From: Streptomyces clavuligerus
Lineage (GTDB): Bacteria > Actinomycetota > Actinomycetes > Streptomycetales > Streptomycetaceae
DNA: 64,000 nucleotides
Assembly: GCF_005519465.1 (NCBI RefSeq)
Contig: NZ_CP027858.1
Coordinates: 1,426,001-1,490,000 of the forward strand
Reading direction: 5' to 3'
The notes under the pieces: model-generated
What the model saw: only the letters and a program-made list of their open reading frames with translations
Databases searched by the model: none
What the model was told of the DNA's origin: nothing
Translations under genes and position numbers: made by a program
Shown here: piece after piece, positions 54,781-64,000 of the stretch
How the letters are laid out: every line of letters begins with the position of its first letter
Numbering within the stretch: the first letter of the stretch is position 1

Positions 54781-56331
54781 TCAGCCCATGAACTTCTTGA
54801 ACTCGTCGGGAAGCTCGAAGTCCTTGCCCGGGGCGCCCGCCGGAAGGCCGAAGGCGCCGCCCTGGCCGCCCTGCTCACGGCGGACCGCCGCGGCCTCCTC
54901 CTCCGCCTTGCGCTTCATCGGGTTGCCGCTGCGGCGCTTGCCCTTGGCCTGCTTCTGCTGCTTCTTCTGCCGGCCGGGGCCGCCGCCCATGCCCGGGATG
55001 CCCGGCATGCCGGGGAGCCCGCCGCCCTGCGCCATCCGGGACATCATCTTGCGGGCCTCGAAGAACCGCTCCACCAGGCTCTTGACCGCGCTGACCTCGA
55101 CACCCGAGCCCTTGGCGATACGGGCGCGGCGCGAGCCGTTGATGATCGTCGGGTCCTGGCGCTCGGCCGGGGTCATCGACTTGATGATCGCGGCGGTGCG
55201 GTCCACGTCGCGCTCGTCGATGCTGTTGATCTGGTCCTTCATCTGGGCCATGCCGGGCAGCATGCCGAGCAGCTTGGAGATGGAGCCCATCTTGCGGACC
55301 TGCTCCATCTGGGCCAGGAAGTCGTCGAGCGTGAACTCCTTGCCCTTGCTGCTCGCCAGCTTGGAGGCCATCTTGGCGGCCTCTTCCTGGCTGAAGGTCT
55401 GCTCGGCCTTCTCGATCAGGCTCAGGACGTCGCCCATGCCCAGAATGCGCGACGCCATGCGGTCCGGGTGGAAGGCGTCGAAGTCGTCCAGCTTCTCGCC
55501 GTTGGAGGCGAACATGATCTGGCGGCCGGTGACATGCGCGATGGAGAGCGCGGCACCGCCGCGCGCGTCGCCGTCCAGCTTGGAGAGGACCACGCCGTCG
55601 AAGCCGACGCCGTCGCGGAACGCCTCGGCGGTGTTGACCGCGTCCTGGCCGATCATGGCGTCGACGACGAAGAGGATCTCGTCGGGCGAGACCGCGTCCC
55701 GGATGTCCGCCGCCTGCCGCATCAGCTCCTCGTCGATGCCGAGGCGTCCGGCGGTGTCGACGACGACCACGTCGTGGACCTTGGTCCGGGCGAACTCGAT
55801 GGAGTCCTTGGCCACCTGGACCGGGTCGCCCACGCCGTTGCCGGGCTGCGGGGCGTACACCGCGACCCCGGCGCGCTCGGCGACCACGGAGAGCTGGTTG
55901 ACGGCGTTGGGGCGCTGGAGGTCGCAGGCGACGAGCAGCGGGGAGTGACCCTGGCTCTTCAGCCAGTGGCCGAGCTTTCCGGCGAGGGTGGTCTTACCGG
56001 CACCCTGGAGACCGGCGAGCATGATCACGGTGGGGGGCTGCTTGGCGAAGCGCAGCCGGCGGGTCTCCCCGCCGAGGATCGCCACCAGCTCCTCGTTGAC
56101 GATCTTGATGACCTGCTGGGCCGGGTTCAGCGCCTTGGAGACCTCGGCACCGCGCGCCCGCTCCTTGACCTTGGCGATGAACGCCCGGACGACCGGAAGG
56201 GCGACATCCGCCTCCAGCAGCGCGATCCGGATCTCGCGCGCCGTGGCGTCGATGTCCGCCTCGGAGAGCCGTCCTTTTCCGCGCAGGGTCTTGAAGGTAT
56301 TCGCCAAGCGGTCGGAGAGAGTGTCGAACAC
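54781..56331 (-). CDS. ffh: Signal recognition particle protein
   Basis: 516 residues, SRP54 GTPase that carries signal-sequence nascent chains to FtsY. N-domain at 1-90, G-domain with GLQGAGKTT, DLQRPNAV, DTAGR and SKLDGDARGG, and M-domain rich in Met/Gly (MMSRMAQGGGLPGMPG). A C-terminal Lys/Gln-rich and Gly-rich extension is present. GTG 56331 is used. It lies 200 bp after glnD. Confidence 0.97.
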   Translation of the reverse strand: MFDTLSDRLANTFKTLRGKGRLSEADIDATAREIRIALLEADVALPVVRAFIAKVKERARGAEVSKALNPAQQVIKIVNEELVAILGGETRRLRFAKQPPTVIMLAGLQGAGKTTLAGKLGHWLKSQGHSPLLVACDLQRPNAVNQLSVVAERAGVAVYAPQPGNGVGDPVQVAKDSIEFARTKVHDVVVVDTAGRLGIDEELMRQAADIRDAVSPDEILFVVDAMIGQDAVNTAEAFRDGVGFDGVVLSKLDGDARGGAALSIAHVTGRQIMFASNGEKLDDFDAFHPDRMASRILGMGDVLSLIEKAEQTFSQEEAAKMASKLASSKGKEFTLDDFLAQMEQVRKMGSISKLLGMLPGMAQMKDQINSIDERDVDRTAAIIKSMTPAERQDPTIINGSRRARIAKGSGVEVSAVKSLVERFFEARKMMSRMAQGGGLPGMPGIPGMGGGPGRQKKQQKQAKGKRRSGNPMKRKAEEEAAAVRREQGGQGGAFGLPAGAPGKDFELPDEFKKFMG

Positions 56332-56422
56332 GGCGCTCGTCGGTCCTCAGGGGTCGGGGGCAGGCAGTAATCGCCCTCCAGGGTATCCGGCCGTTCACGG
56401 TGCCCGCCGTCCCCTGCGCGAT

Positions 56423-56453
56423 TACCCGCCGTCCCCCTCGGGTTCGGCGGGTA
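56423..56453 (-). terminator. Terminator after glnD
   Basis: TACCCGCCG (56423-56431) pairs with CGGCGGGTA (56445-56453), a perfect 9-bp stem with a 13-nt loop, 79 nt downstream of the glnD stop. Confidence 0.6.
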
Positions 56454-56531
56454 CGGCGCGCCCGGGACGGGGCGGCGGCGGACCGGGGCGGCGGGCGGCG
56501 CGGGCGGGCGGCGCGGCGGTACGGGCCCGGG

Positions 56532-59500
56532 TCAGCCCAGCGTCCGCTCCAGCCGGTCGGCCAGCTCCCGGGCGGTGTCCTCCGGCAGTCTGAGCCCGTC
56601 GGCGCCGGTGACATAGAAGGCGTCCACCGCGTGCGCGCCCAGGGTCGACACATGCGCGCTGCGCACCCGTACCCCCGCCGTCTCCAGCGCCTGCCCGATG
56701 CGGTGCAGCAGACCGGGGGCGTCCTGGGCGCGGACCTCGATCACGGTGGCGTCCCGGGAGGCGGCGGGGTCGACGGTGACCCGGGGCGGGGCGGGCGCGG
56801 CCCCGCGGCGGCGCGGCCGGGCGGCCTCCCGCTCGGCGAGGCGGGCGGGGATGTCCAGCGTCCCGTCGAGGGCGCGCACCAGATCGGCGCGGAGCCGGGC
56901 GGCCTGCGGCAGCGAACCGTAGGCGGCGGCGACCCGCCAGTTCAGGACGAGGACCGACCAGGGCAGCGCCGCCGCGTCCTCGGGTACGACGACGGACAGT
57001 TCGGCGGAGCGGACGGTGAGCCGGTGCAGGGCGAGGACCCCGGCGGCGGCGGGCAGCACTCCGGGCCGCTCCGGCACCACGATCAGCAGTTCCACGCCGA
57101 CGGGTTCCGGCGCCTCGGATGACCCGGGGGGCTCCTGCGCCGCGGTGCCGGGGGTGCTCAGCGAGAGGACGGGGCCGCCGGTGCGCAGCGCCTCGGCCGC
57201 GAGGCGTTCGTACTCCGCGGCCGGACCGCCGCGATCCCCGCTCCCGGTCTCGTCCTGGCTCTCGTCCTCGTTCCCGCTCCCGATCCCGTGCCCGTGCCCG
57301 TGCTCGTTCCCGTGCTTGCGCTGGTCGATGTCTTCGGTCCGGTCCGCGTCCCCGGCGAGATGGGCCCCGACCCGGCGCACCAGCTCCGCGACGAGGGACG
57401 CCCGCCAGGACGACCAGGCCGCGGGCCCGGTGGCCAGGGCGTCCGCCTCGGTGAGGACGTGCAGCAGCTCCAGCGCCCGCCGCGAGCCGACCGCGTCGGC
57501 GACGGCCCGGACGGTCTGCGGATCGTCCAGGTCGCGCCGGGTGGCGGTCTCGATCAGCAGCAGATGGTGGCGGACGAGGGTGGTCACCACGGCCGCGTCG
57601 TCGGCGTCGAAGCCGATCCGGACGGCCATGTCCCGGGCGATGGTGCCGCCCACGGCGCAGTGGTCCCCGGGCCAGCCCTTCCCGATGTCGTGGAGGAGGG
57701 CGGCCGTCAGCAGCAGATCGGGGCGGTCGACCCGGCGGGCCAGCGCGGCGGCCCGGACGGCGGTCTCCACGAGGTGGCGGTCGACGGTCCAGGTGTGGAC
57801 GGCGTTGCGCTGGGGGCGGCAGCGCACCCGTTCCCAGTCCGGCAGCAGCCGGTCGATCAGACCCCCGGCCTCCAGGGCCTCCCAGACGGCGACGGCGGGG
57901 GCGCCCGCGCCGAGCAGTATCACGAACTCCTGCCGAGCCTCCGCGGGCCAGGGCACCGGCAGCGGCGGGGCGGCGTCGGCGAGCCGCCGCACGGCGTGAC
58001 GGGAGAGCGGCAGCCCGGCCTGGGCCGCCGCGGCCGCGGCGCGCAGCGGCAGCACGGGGTCCCGGTCCGGCCGGGCGGTACGGGCCAGTACGGCCTCGCC
58101 GTCCTGTTCGACGACGCCGTCGGCGAGCGGGACCCGCCCGGGGTCGCTCCGCCGGCCGCCGAGGACGGCGCGCAGCCGGGGCCGGGCCGAGCGCGCCCGG
58201 AGCACCCGGTGCACCTCGCGCCAGGTGACGTCGGTGGCGTACGCGACGGTCCGCGCGGCCTCGTACACCTGGCGCAGCAGGGCGTCTCCGTCGAGGAGGC
58301 CGAGTTCGGCGGCGACCTGGTCCTGTTCCTGGAGGGCGAGCCGGTCGGTGGCGCGGCCGGTGGTCAGATGGAGGGCGTCCCGGGTGTCGAGCAGGGTGCG
58401 GCGGGCCTCGGCGAGCCCTTCCCGGGGGGCGTCGGCGAGCCAGGAGGCGGCCACGGCCCGCAGCGCGGTGGTGTCCCGCAGCCCGCCGCGTGCCTCCTTG
58501 AGGTCGGGTTCGAGCAGGAAGCGCAGCTCGCCCTGGCGTTCGGCGCGCTCGCGGCAGAGGTCGTGGAGTTCGGGCAGGCGCCGCTGGGCCTGGTCGCGCC
58601 AGTCGGCGAGCACGGCCGTGCGCAACCCGGCCACCTGGGCGAGGTCCCCGGCGACCGGGCGGGCGTCGAGGAGTCCGAGGTGGGCGCGGAGATCGCCGCC
58701 CGCGGTGCGGCGGGCCTCGGCGGGGGTGCGGACGGAGTGGTCGAGGGAGAGCCCGAGGTCCCAGACGGGGTACCAGATGCGGTCGGCGAGGGTGGCGAGG
58801 GCCCGGGGGTCGGCGGAGCCGTCGTGGAGGAGCAGCAGATCGAGGTCGCTGCGGGGGGACAGCTCGCTCCGGCCGTAGCCGCCGACGGCGACCAGGGCGG
58901 CGCCGTGCACCCGGGTGGCACGGCAGGCGGCGGCGAAGAGGGCGGCGAGCCAGCGGTCGGTGAGGCCCGCGAGCGCGGAGCGGCGGGGCGGACCGGGCTG
59001 CTCCTTCCCGGTGAGGAGGAGCAGCCGGGCCTCGGCGTAGCCGTCGGCGCCGGGGACGTCGGCGTCCGGGCCGGGAGACCCGGGAGGTCCGGGGGTGTGG
59101 ACGGCCGGGCCGCCGGGGAGCCGGACGGGGGTCCCGCCGACGGGGGCGGGGGCCCGGCCCGCGGAGCCGGGGCCGGGGGTGCCGTCGGCGGTGCCGGGGC
59201 CGGGGTCCGCCCGGCCGGGGCGTCCGTCCCCTCCCCCGGCGTCCTCGTCCACCGGCCCGGGAGGTGTCCCGGCGTCCTCGTCCACCGGCCCGGGAGGTGT
59301 CCCGGCGTCCTCGTCCACCGGCCCGGGAGGTGTCCCGGCGTCCTCGTCCACCGGCCCGGGAGGTGTCCCTGCGTCCTCGTCCACCGGCCCGGGAGGTGTC
59401 CCTGCGTCCTCGTCCACCGGCCCGGGGGGTGTCCCTGCGTCCTCGTCCACCGGCCCGGGGGGTGTGGACCGCCCCGGCCCGTGCGGCGCCCCCGGGGGGC

Positions 59501-59579
59501 CCTGGGCGTCCGCCCCGGTGATCCGCTTCTGACCTGACACCCGACCGGCCTCGCTTCCGTTCGCCTCGCCTCTGCCCAT
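56532..59579 (-). CDS. glnD: PII nucleotidyltransferase with tandem-repeat N-terminus
   Basis: 1015 residues from ATG 59579; GTG 59540 has a better GAGG site. Residues 39-115 are seven exact TPPGPVDEDAG repeats, and the region to about 175 is Pro/Gly-rich. The enzyme proper begins near YAEARLLLL. The nucleotidyltransferase motif GGYGRSELSPRSDLDLLLL lies at about 235, the HD domain shows HDIGKG, and two ACT domains close the protein. In Streptomyces GlnD adenylylates GlnK on Tyr51. A His/Gly/Asp-rich insert (KHGNEHGHGHG) lies between HD and ACT. The usual length is near 830 residues, so the N-terminal excess is remarkable. It begins 26 bp after glnK. Confidence 0.94.
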   Translation of the reverse strand: MGRGEANGSEAGRVSGQKRITGADAQGPPGAPHGPGRSTPPGPVDEDAGTPPGPVDEDAGTPPGPVDEDAGTPPGPVDEDAGTPPGPVDEDAGTPPGPVDEDAGTPPGPVDEDAGGGDGRPGRADPGPGTADGTPGPGSAGRAPAPVGGTPVRLPGGPAVHTPGPPGSPGPDADVPGADGYAEARLLLLTGKEQPGPPRRSALAGLTDRWLAALFAAACRATRVHGAALVAVGGYGRSELSPRSDLDLLLLHDGSADPRALATLADRIWYPVWDLGLSLDHSVRTPAEARRTAGGDLRAHLGLLDARPVAGDLAQVAGLRTAVLADWRDQAQRRLPELHDLCRERAERQGELRFLLEPDLKEARGGLRDTTALRAVAASWLADAPREGLAEARRTLLDTRDALHLTTGRATDRLALQEQDQVAAELGLLDGDALLRQVYEAARTVAYATDVTWREVHRVLRARSARPRLRAVLGGRRSDPGRVPLADGVVEQDGEAVLARTARPDRDPVLPLRAAAAAAQAGLPLSRHAVRRLADAAPPLPVPWPAEARQEFVILLGAGAPAVAVWEALEAGGLIDRLLPDWERVRCRPQRNAVHTWTVDRHLVETAVRAAALARRVDRPDLLLTAALLHDIGKGWPGDHCAVGGTIARDMAVRIGFDADDAAVVTTLVRHHLLLIETATRRDLDDPQTVRAVADAVGSRRALELLHVLTEADALATGPAAWSSWRASLVAELVRRVGAHLAGDADRTEDIDQRKHGNEHGHGHGIGSGNEDESQDETGSGDRGGPAAEYERLAAEALRTGGPVLSLSTPGTAAQEPPGSSEAPEPVGVELLIVVPERPGVLPAAAGVLALHRLTVRSAELSVVVPEDAAALPWSVLVLNWRVAAAYGSLPQAARLRADLVRALDGTLDIPARLAEREAARPRRRGAAPAPPRVTVDPAASRDATVIEVRAQDAPGLLHRIGQALETAGVRVRSAHVSTLGAHAVDAFYVTGADGLRLPEDTARELADRLERTLG
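59235..59471. repeat. 33-bp x 7 in-frame minisatellite in glnD
   Basis: Seven consecutive 33-bp units, starting at 59241, 59274, 59307, 59340, 59373, 59406 and 59439 on the plus strand. Copies differ only by CGGC/CTGC and GGGAGG/GGGGGG variants, so the array spread recently. In the glnD frame each unit encodes TPPGPVDEDAG. Confidence 0.95.
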
Positions 59580-59605
59580 GCCCCGGGCGCACGCGCCCCG
59601 GAGTC

Positions 59606-61380
<1,775 letters not shown>

Positions 61381-61418
61381 GGGCGACTCCTCGTCGTCGG
61401 TGCGGCCACGTACGGGTG

Positions 61419-61460
61419 GAGCCTGAGCGGATCGGGCGGGAGCCTGAGCGGATCGGGCGG
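61419..61460. repeat. 21-bp exact tandem duplication in the amtB leader
   Basis: Two identical adjacent copies (61419-61439, 61440-61460) starting GAGCCTGAGCGG. They lie between the GlnR box and the amtB start, so they lengthen the untranslated leader. Confidence 0.9.
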
Positions 61461-61496
61461 CGGGCCGGTTATGCGCCATGAGGGTGGCGGAGCGCG

Positions 61497-61534
61497 GTTT
61501 CAGCCGATGCCGTGCGATGTTTCACGGGGGTGAC
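61497..61534 (-). promoter_or_regulatory. GlnR box of the amtB promoter
   Basis: On the minus strand GTCAC-n6-GAAAC-n6-CGGCA-n6-GAAAC (61534-61497) matches the gTnAc-n6-GaAAc double GlnR site, with the third element weaker. GlnR is the global nitrogen regulator of Streptomyces and activates amtB-glnK-glnD under nitrogen limitation. The site lies 117-154 bp before the amtB start. Confidence 0.88.
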
Positions 61535-61586
61535 GAAGGGATCCGCCGTGTTACGCCGCCATGAACCGGGCCGCCGGGGGAAACCG

Positions 61587-61645
61587 GACGAGGCGGTATG
61601 CACGGAAGGCCCCGATCTTGGGTCTCCCGCGCATACCGCCTCGTC
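61587..61645. repeat. 15-bp inverted repeat between nsdA and amtB
   Basis: GACGAGGCGGTATGC (61587-61601) is perfectly complementary to GCATACCGCCTCGTC (61631-61645), loop 29 nt. It lies upstream of the GlnR box; it may be a second terminator for nsdA transcripts or a regulator site. Confidence 0.65.
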
Positions 61646-61700
61646 ACGGCCGCGTCGGCGGCGGCTCCTCCCAGCGGGCCACCCGTCGGGCTCGGAGCAC

Positions 61701-61743
61701 CGACCGGCGGCCCGGCCGGCGCTCCGACCGCTTCCGCCGGTCG
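61701..61743 (-). terminator. Terminator of nsdA
   Basis: CGACCGGCGG (61701-61710) pairs with CCGCCGGTCG (61734-61743), 10 bp perfect, loop 23 nt, starting 5 nt downstream of the nsdA stop. Confidence 0.65.
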
Positions 61744-61748
61744 GCGCG

Positions 61749-63248
61749 TCAGACCGCTTCCGCCGCCTCCGGGAGCTGGGCGGTGAGCAGATCGGTGAAG
61801 TGGACGACCTCGGCCACATCGCCGAAGTCCCTGGCGGCGGTGTCGACGGTCTGGCGCAGCCGGGTGTTGACCCGTTCGGAACGCACCCGCCGGGCGACCT
61901 TCAGCGCCCGCGAGGCCAGCTCGGTCGCGTGCTCGGGTTCGCGCTTGAGCAGATGGATGCTGGCCATGCCGATCAGGTTGAGGGCGTACGCCCGCTGGTG
62001 CACGTCGTCCTGTTCGAAGAGGCGCACGGCCCGCTCCATGGCGGGTTCGGCGAGGGAGGCGTAGGTCGGGCTGCGGCCGGACACATAGGCGAGGTCGCGG
62101 TAGGAGTGGGCGTTCTCCGCGTTCAGCTCGCCCTCGGAGAAGAAGCCGATCCAGTCGGGCTCGGGCTGCGGGCCGTCGAGGCCGATGTCGGCGTAGGTGT
62201 CCTCGGCCATCCGGACGGCCCGCTTGCACTTGCTGGGCTGGCCCATGTTGGCGTAGGCGCGGGCCTCCATCGCATACAGCATCGACTGGATGCGCGGGGT
62301 GGCGCAGTCACGGCTGCCGTACTGCGCCAGATGGACGAGTTCCAGGGCGTCGTCGGGGCGGCCGAGATGGATCATCTGACGACTCATGGAGGAGAGGACG
62401 AACGATCCCAGCGACTTGTCCCCGGCCTCCTTGGCGGCGTGCAGCGCGAGGACGAAGTACTTCTGCGCGGTGGGCTGGAGGCCGACGTCGTAGCTCATCC
62501 AGCCCGCCAGCTCGGCCAGTTCGGCGGCGCAGACGAAGAGCCGCTTGCGGGTCTGTTCGGGGTGGGACTCCTGGAGCAGATCGGTGACCTCGTGGAGCTG
62601 TCCCACGACCGCCTTGCGGCGCAGTCCGCCGCCGCACTGGGCGTCCCACTTCCGGAACATCATCGTGGCGGCCTCCAACTGCTCCAGCTCGCCCGCGGAG
62701 AGCCGGACCGGCCGGGAGGAGGCGACGGGGACCGTCTCGGGCGGGGGGTCACCGGGGGTGCCGGGGGTGGGCACCAGCCAGCGCTGCATGGGCTCGATCA
62801 GCGAGGGCCCGGCCGCCAGTACCAGCGAGGCGCCGAGGAAGCCGCGCCGGGCGAGCATCAGATCGCTGCGGGAGAACTCGTTGAGCAGGGAGACGGTCTG
62901 GGGGCCCGCCCAGGGCAGGTCGACCCCGGAGACCGACGGGGACTGGTGCGCCGTGCGCAGCCCCAGGTCCTCGATGGCCACGACCGTGCCGAACCGCTCC
63001 GAGAACAGCTCGGAGAGGATGCGCGGAATCGGCTCGCGCGGCTGTTCGCCGTCGAGCCAGCGCCGCACCCGTGAGGTGTCGGTGCTGATGTGGTGCGCGC
63101 CCAGCCGCCGGGCCCGGCGGTTGACCTGCCGCGCCAGCTCGCCCTTGGACCAGCCGCTGCGCAGAAACCACGAGCCCAGCCGGTCGTTCGGACGCTTTCC
63201 GGTGTGTGTACCGGCCTCGCTGCCGTCCACGGAAACGCCCCCATCCAT
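61749..63248 (-). CDS. nsdA: NsdA, TPR-type negative regulator of differentiation and antibiotic synthesis
   Basis: 499 residues from ATG 63248; an upstream GTG-type start would add about 23 residues. The N-terminus (DGSEAGTHTGKRPNDRLGSWFLRSGWSKGELARQVNRRARRLG) resembles a helix-turn-helix segment. A hydrophobic stretch (RRGFLGASLVLAAGPSLIEP) follows, then tetratricopeptide-like helices from about 230 to the end (YFVLALHAAKEAGDKSLGSFVLSSMSRQ, LYAMEARAYANMGQPSKC). In S. coelicolor, loss of nsdA increases antibiotic output and sporulation. Ends next to the amtB promoter region. Confidence 0.93.
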   Translation of the reverse strand: MDGGVSVDGSEAGTHTGKRPNDRLGSWFLRSGWSKGELARQVNRRARRLGAHHISTDTSRVRRWLDGEQPREPIPRILSELFSERFGTVVAIEDLGLRTAHQSPSVSGVDLPWAGPQTVSLLNEFSRSDLMLARRGFLGASLVLAAGPSLIEPMQRWLVPTPGTPGDPPPETVPVASSRPVRLSAGELEQLEAATMMFRKWDAQCGGGLRRKAVVGQLHEVTDLLQESHPEQTRKRLFVCAAELAELAGWMSYDVGLQPTAQKYFVLALHAAKEAGDKSLGSFVLSSMSRQMIHLGRPDDALELVHLAQYGSRDCATPRIQSMLYAMEARAYANMGQPSKCKRAVRMAEDTYADIGLDGPQPEPDWIGFFSEGELNAENAHSYRDLAYVSGRSPTYASLAEPAMERAVRLFEQDDVHQRAYALNLIGMASIHLLKREPEHATELASRALKVARRVRSERVNTRLRQTVDTAARDFGDVAEVVHFTDLLTAQLPEAAEAV

Positions 63249-63873
63249 GAGTCCTGAAGCCCGAACCCCGATCAGAATGCCGTGAGTCGGGACCGGCCGC
63301 CCCCGGGGTGCGGCCACTGTTGAAAAAACCTGGCGAAACCCGAACGGGATCCGAACGGAACCCGTAGAACAGCAGGAGGAATACCGCAGGGAATCCGCAC
63401 CATGACTTCACAGAATCCACACAAGACCGGAGAGTGGTGTCCCCGTCGGCCCGGCCGGCTGGAGAACGGCCGCGACCACCGACGATCCGACCACGAAGCG
63501 AGCGACCCGAGCGACCCGGACGATCTGCGACATCCCACCAACGACTCCGCCGACTCCCTCATACCCAGAAGCGCACGGCGACGCACCGGGGCCCGTTCGC
63601 CAAAAGTAATCCTACGATCACCCGCCTCGCGACCGCCGTCCTGGAAACGCCACCATTCGCCACCCCTTTGAATGAACTCCCCCGCCTTCGGGCGCGATTC
63701 ACTTGACACACGCCGATCAGCAGACGGCGGAAAGACGCATTCAAGGGCGCGTCCCGCGACCCGCACTCTCCCCCGCGCCACTACGCGCCGCCCGCACTCC
63801 ACCGGCTGCGACGCTGCGTTACGAGGAGACTTCGGGTCGTAACCACCGGCGAGGACGACCCGTTGGAGGGGGC
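63249..63873. other. Divergent intergenic region between nsdA and the right-end gene
   Basis: 625 bp with no supported gene. A perfect TTGACA hexamer lies at 63703-63708 on the plus strand, but no good -10 follows at 17-18 bp. Near nsdA, GAAAC/GAACGG-type short repeats occur around 63320-63370. Open frames have no ribosome site and atypical composition. Confidence 0.5.
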
Positions 63874-64000
63874 ATGGGCTTCACGATCGGCAGCAGCCGG
63901 AGCATCAGGGACATCCGGGCCGGCTCACGACGCCGGGGCGGTACCGCGGAGTGCACCGTGGTGGCGGAGTACACCGGACTGTGGGGCTGGGCGGTGACAC
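63874..64000 (+). CDS. Bifunctional DNA primase/polymerase-like protein, 5' part only
   Basis: The ATG at 63874 follows GGAGGGGG. The 42 residues before the window edge (MGFTIGSSRSIRDIRAGSRR, then VAEYTGLWGWAVT) match, as I recall, Streptomyces proteins with an N-terminal prim-pol fold next to nsdA. The catalytic part lies outside the window, so function cannot be judged here. Confidence 0.75.
   Translation, partial: MGFTIGSSRSIRDIRAGSRRRGGTAECTVVAEYTGLWGWAVT

Noticed and set aside
51682..56370. Very long plus-strand open frame (over 1500 codons)
   Set aside because: It lies antisense to the SprT-like, ftsH and ffh genes, has no ribosome site and no family text. High GC on the opposite strand removes stops.
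63703..63708. Promoter for the right-end gene based on TTGACA
   Set aside because: No acceptable -10 hexamer follows at 16-19 bp, so the match is probably chance.
63272..63802. Leftward 176-codon frame upstream of nsdA
   Set aside because: No recognisable family, no ribosome site, and Arg-rich composition as expected for random GC-rich DNA. Treated as nsdA upstream region.

Overview
The window is chromosomal DNA of a Streptomyces or very close relative. The GC content is extreme with strong third-position GC, and GTG starts are common. The gene content is diagnostic: whiG, nsdA, four clustered type I signal peptidases, a DasR-type operator at a chitinase gene, a GlnR-type operator at amtB, and rpsB-tsf-pyrH-frr-cdsA. 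As far as I recall, gene order matches the S. coelicolor SCO5675 to SCO5581 region, shown here from its high-numbered end. The species cannot be fixed from sequence alone. No tRNA, rRNA, IS element, integrase or CRISPR array was seen.

Bases 1-24,300 look like a polyamine/GABA catabolism region with unrelated genes interleaved. It contains gabT, a PuuB-like FAD oxidoreductase, a PotABCD importer, an aldehyde dehydrogenase upstream of potD, and a second aldehyde dehydrogenase divergent from an Lrp-type regulator and a class III aminotransferase. The likely chemistry is import of putrescine or spermidine, oxidation or transamination to an aminoaldehyde, oxidation to GABA, then transamination by GabT. 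Interleaved are an orphan VirD4-like ATPase, a PAP2 phosphatase, a secreted GH18 chitinase with a DasR-type promoter, a 23-copy octanucleotide repeat, a NADAR protein, a membrane protein, an adenosine or aminodeoxyfutalosine deaminase, a GDPD and a methyltransferase.

Bases 24,300-31,340 hold a small ABC exporter with degenerate ATPase motifs, an NTF2-like protein, and a thiamine-type ABC importer (thiB-thiP-thiQ) behind a TPP riboswitch. Bases 31,340-44,390 are core: rlmN, cdsA, frr, pyrH, tsf and rpsB (leftward), then a secreted M23-like protein with a TTA codon, a repeat-rich intergenic stretch, a TetR regulator, whiG, dprA, comM, a yraN-like gene and a DUF2469 gene.

Bases 44,390-56,340 carry the sip signal peptidase cluster, rplS, trmD, rimM, a KH protein, rpsP, a SprT-like protein, an FtsH-like protease and ffh. 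A remnant of a NUDIX gene lies between sipZ and the DUF2469 gene. Bases 56,340-64,000 are the nitrogen operon amtB-glnK-glnD under a GlnR-type box, then nsdA and the start of a rightward primase/polymerase-like gene.

I did not find a convincing wholly new system. The most notable observations are the perfect GGGAGGCC array, the decayed NUDIX gene with its coupling to DUF2469 preserved, the 229-nt sipX/sipY overlap, an 11-residue tandem repeat in the GlnD N-terminus, the bldA-type TTA codon in the M23 gene, and the orphan VirD4-like ATPase beside gabT.
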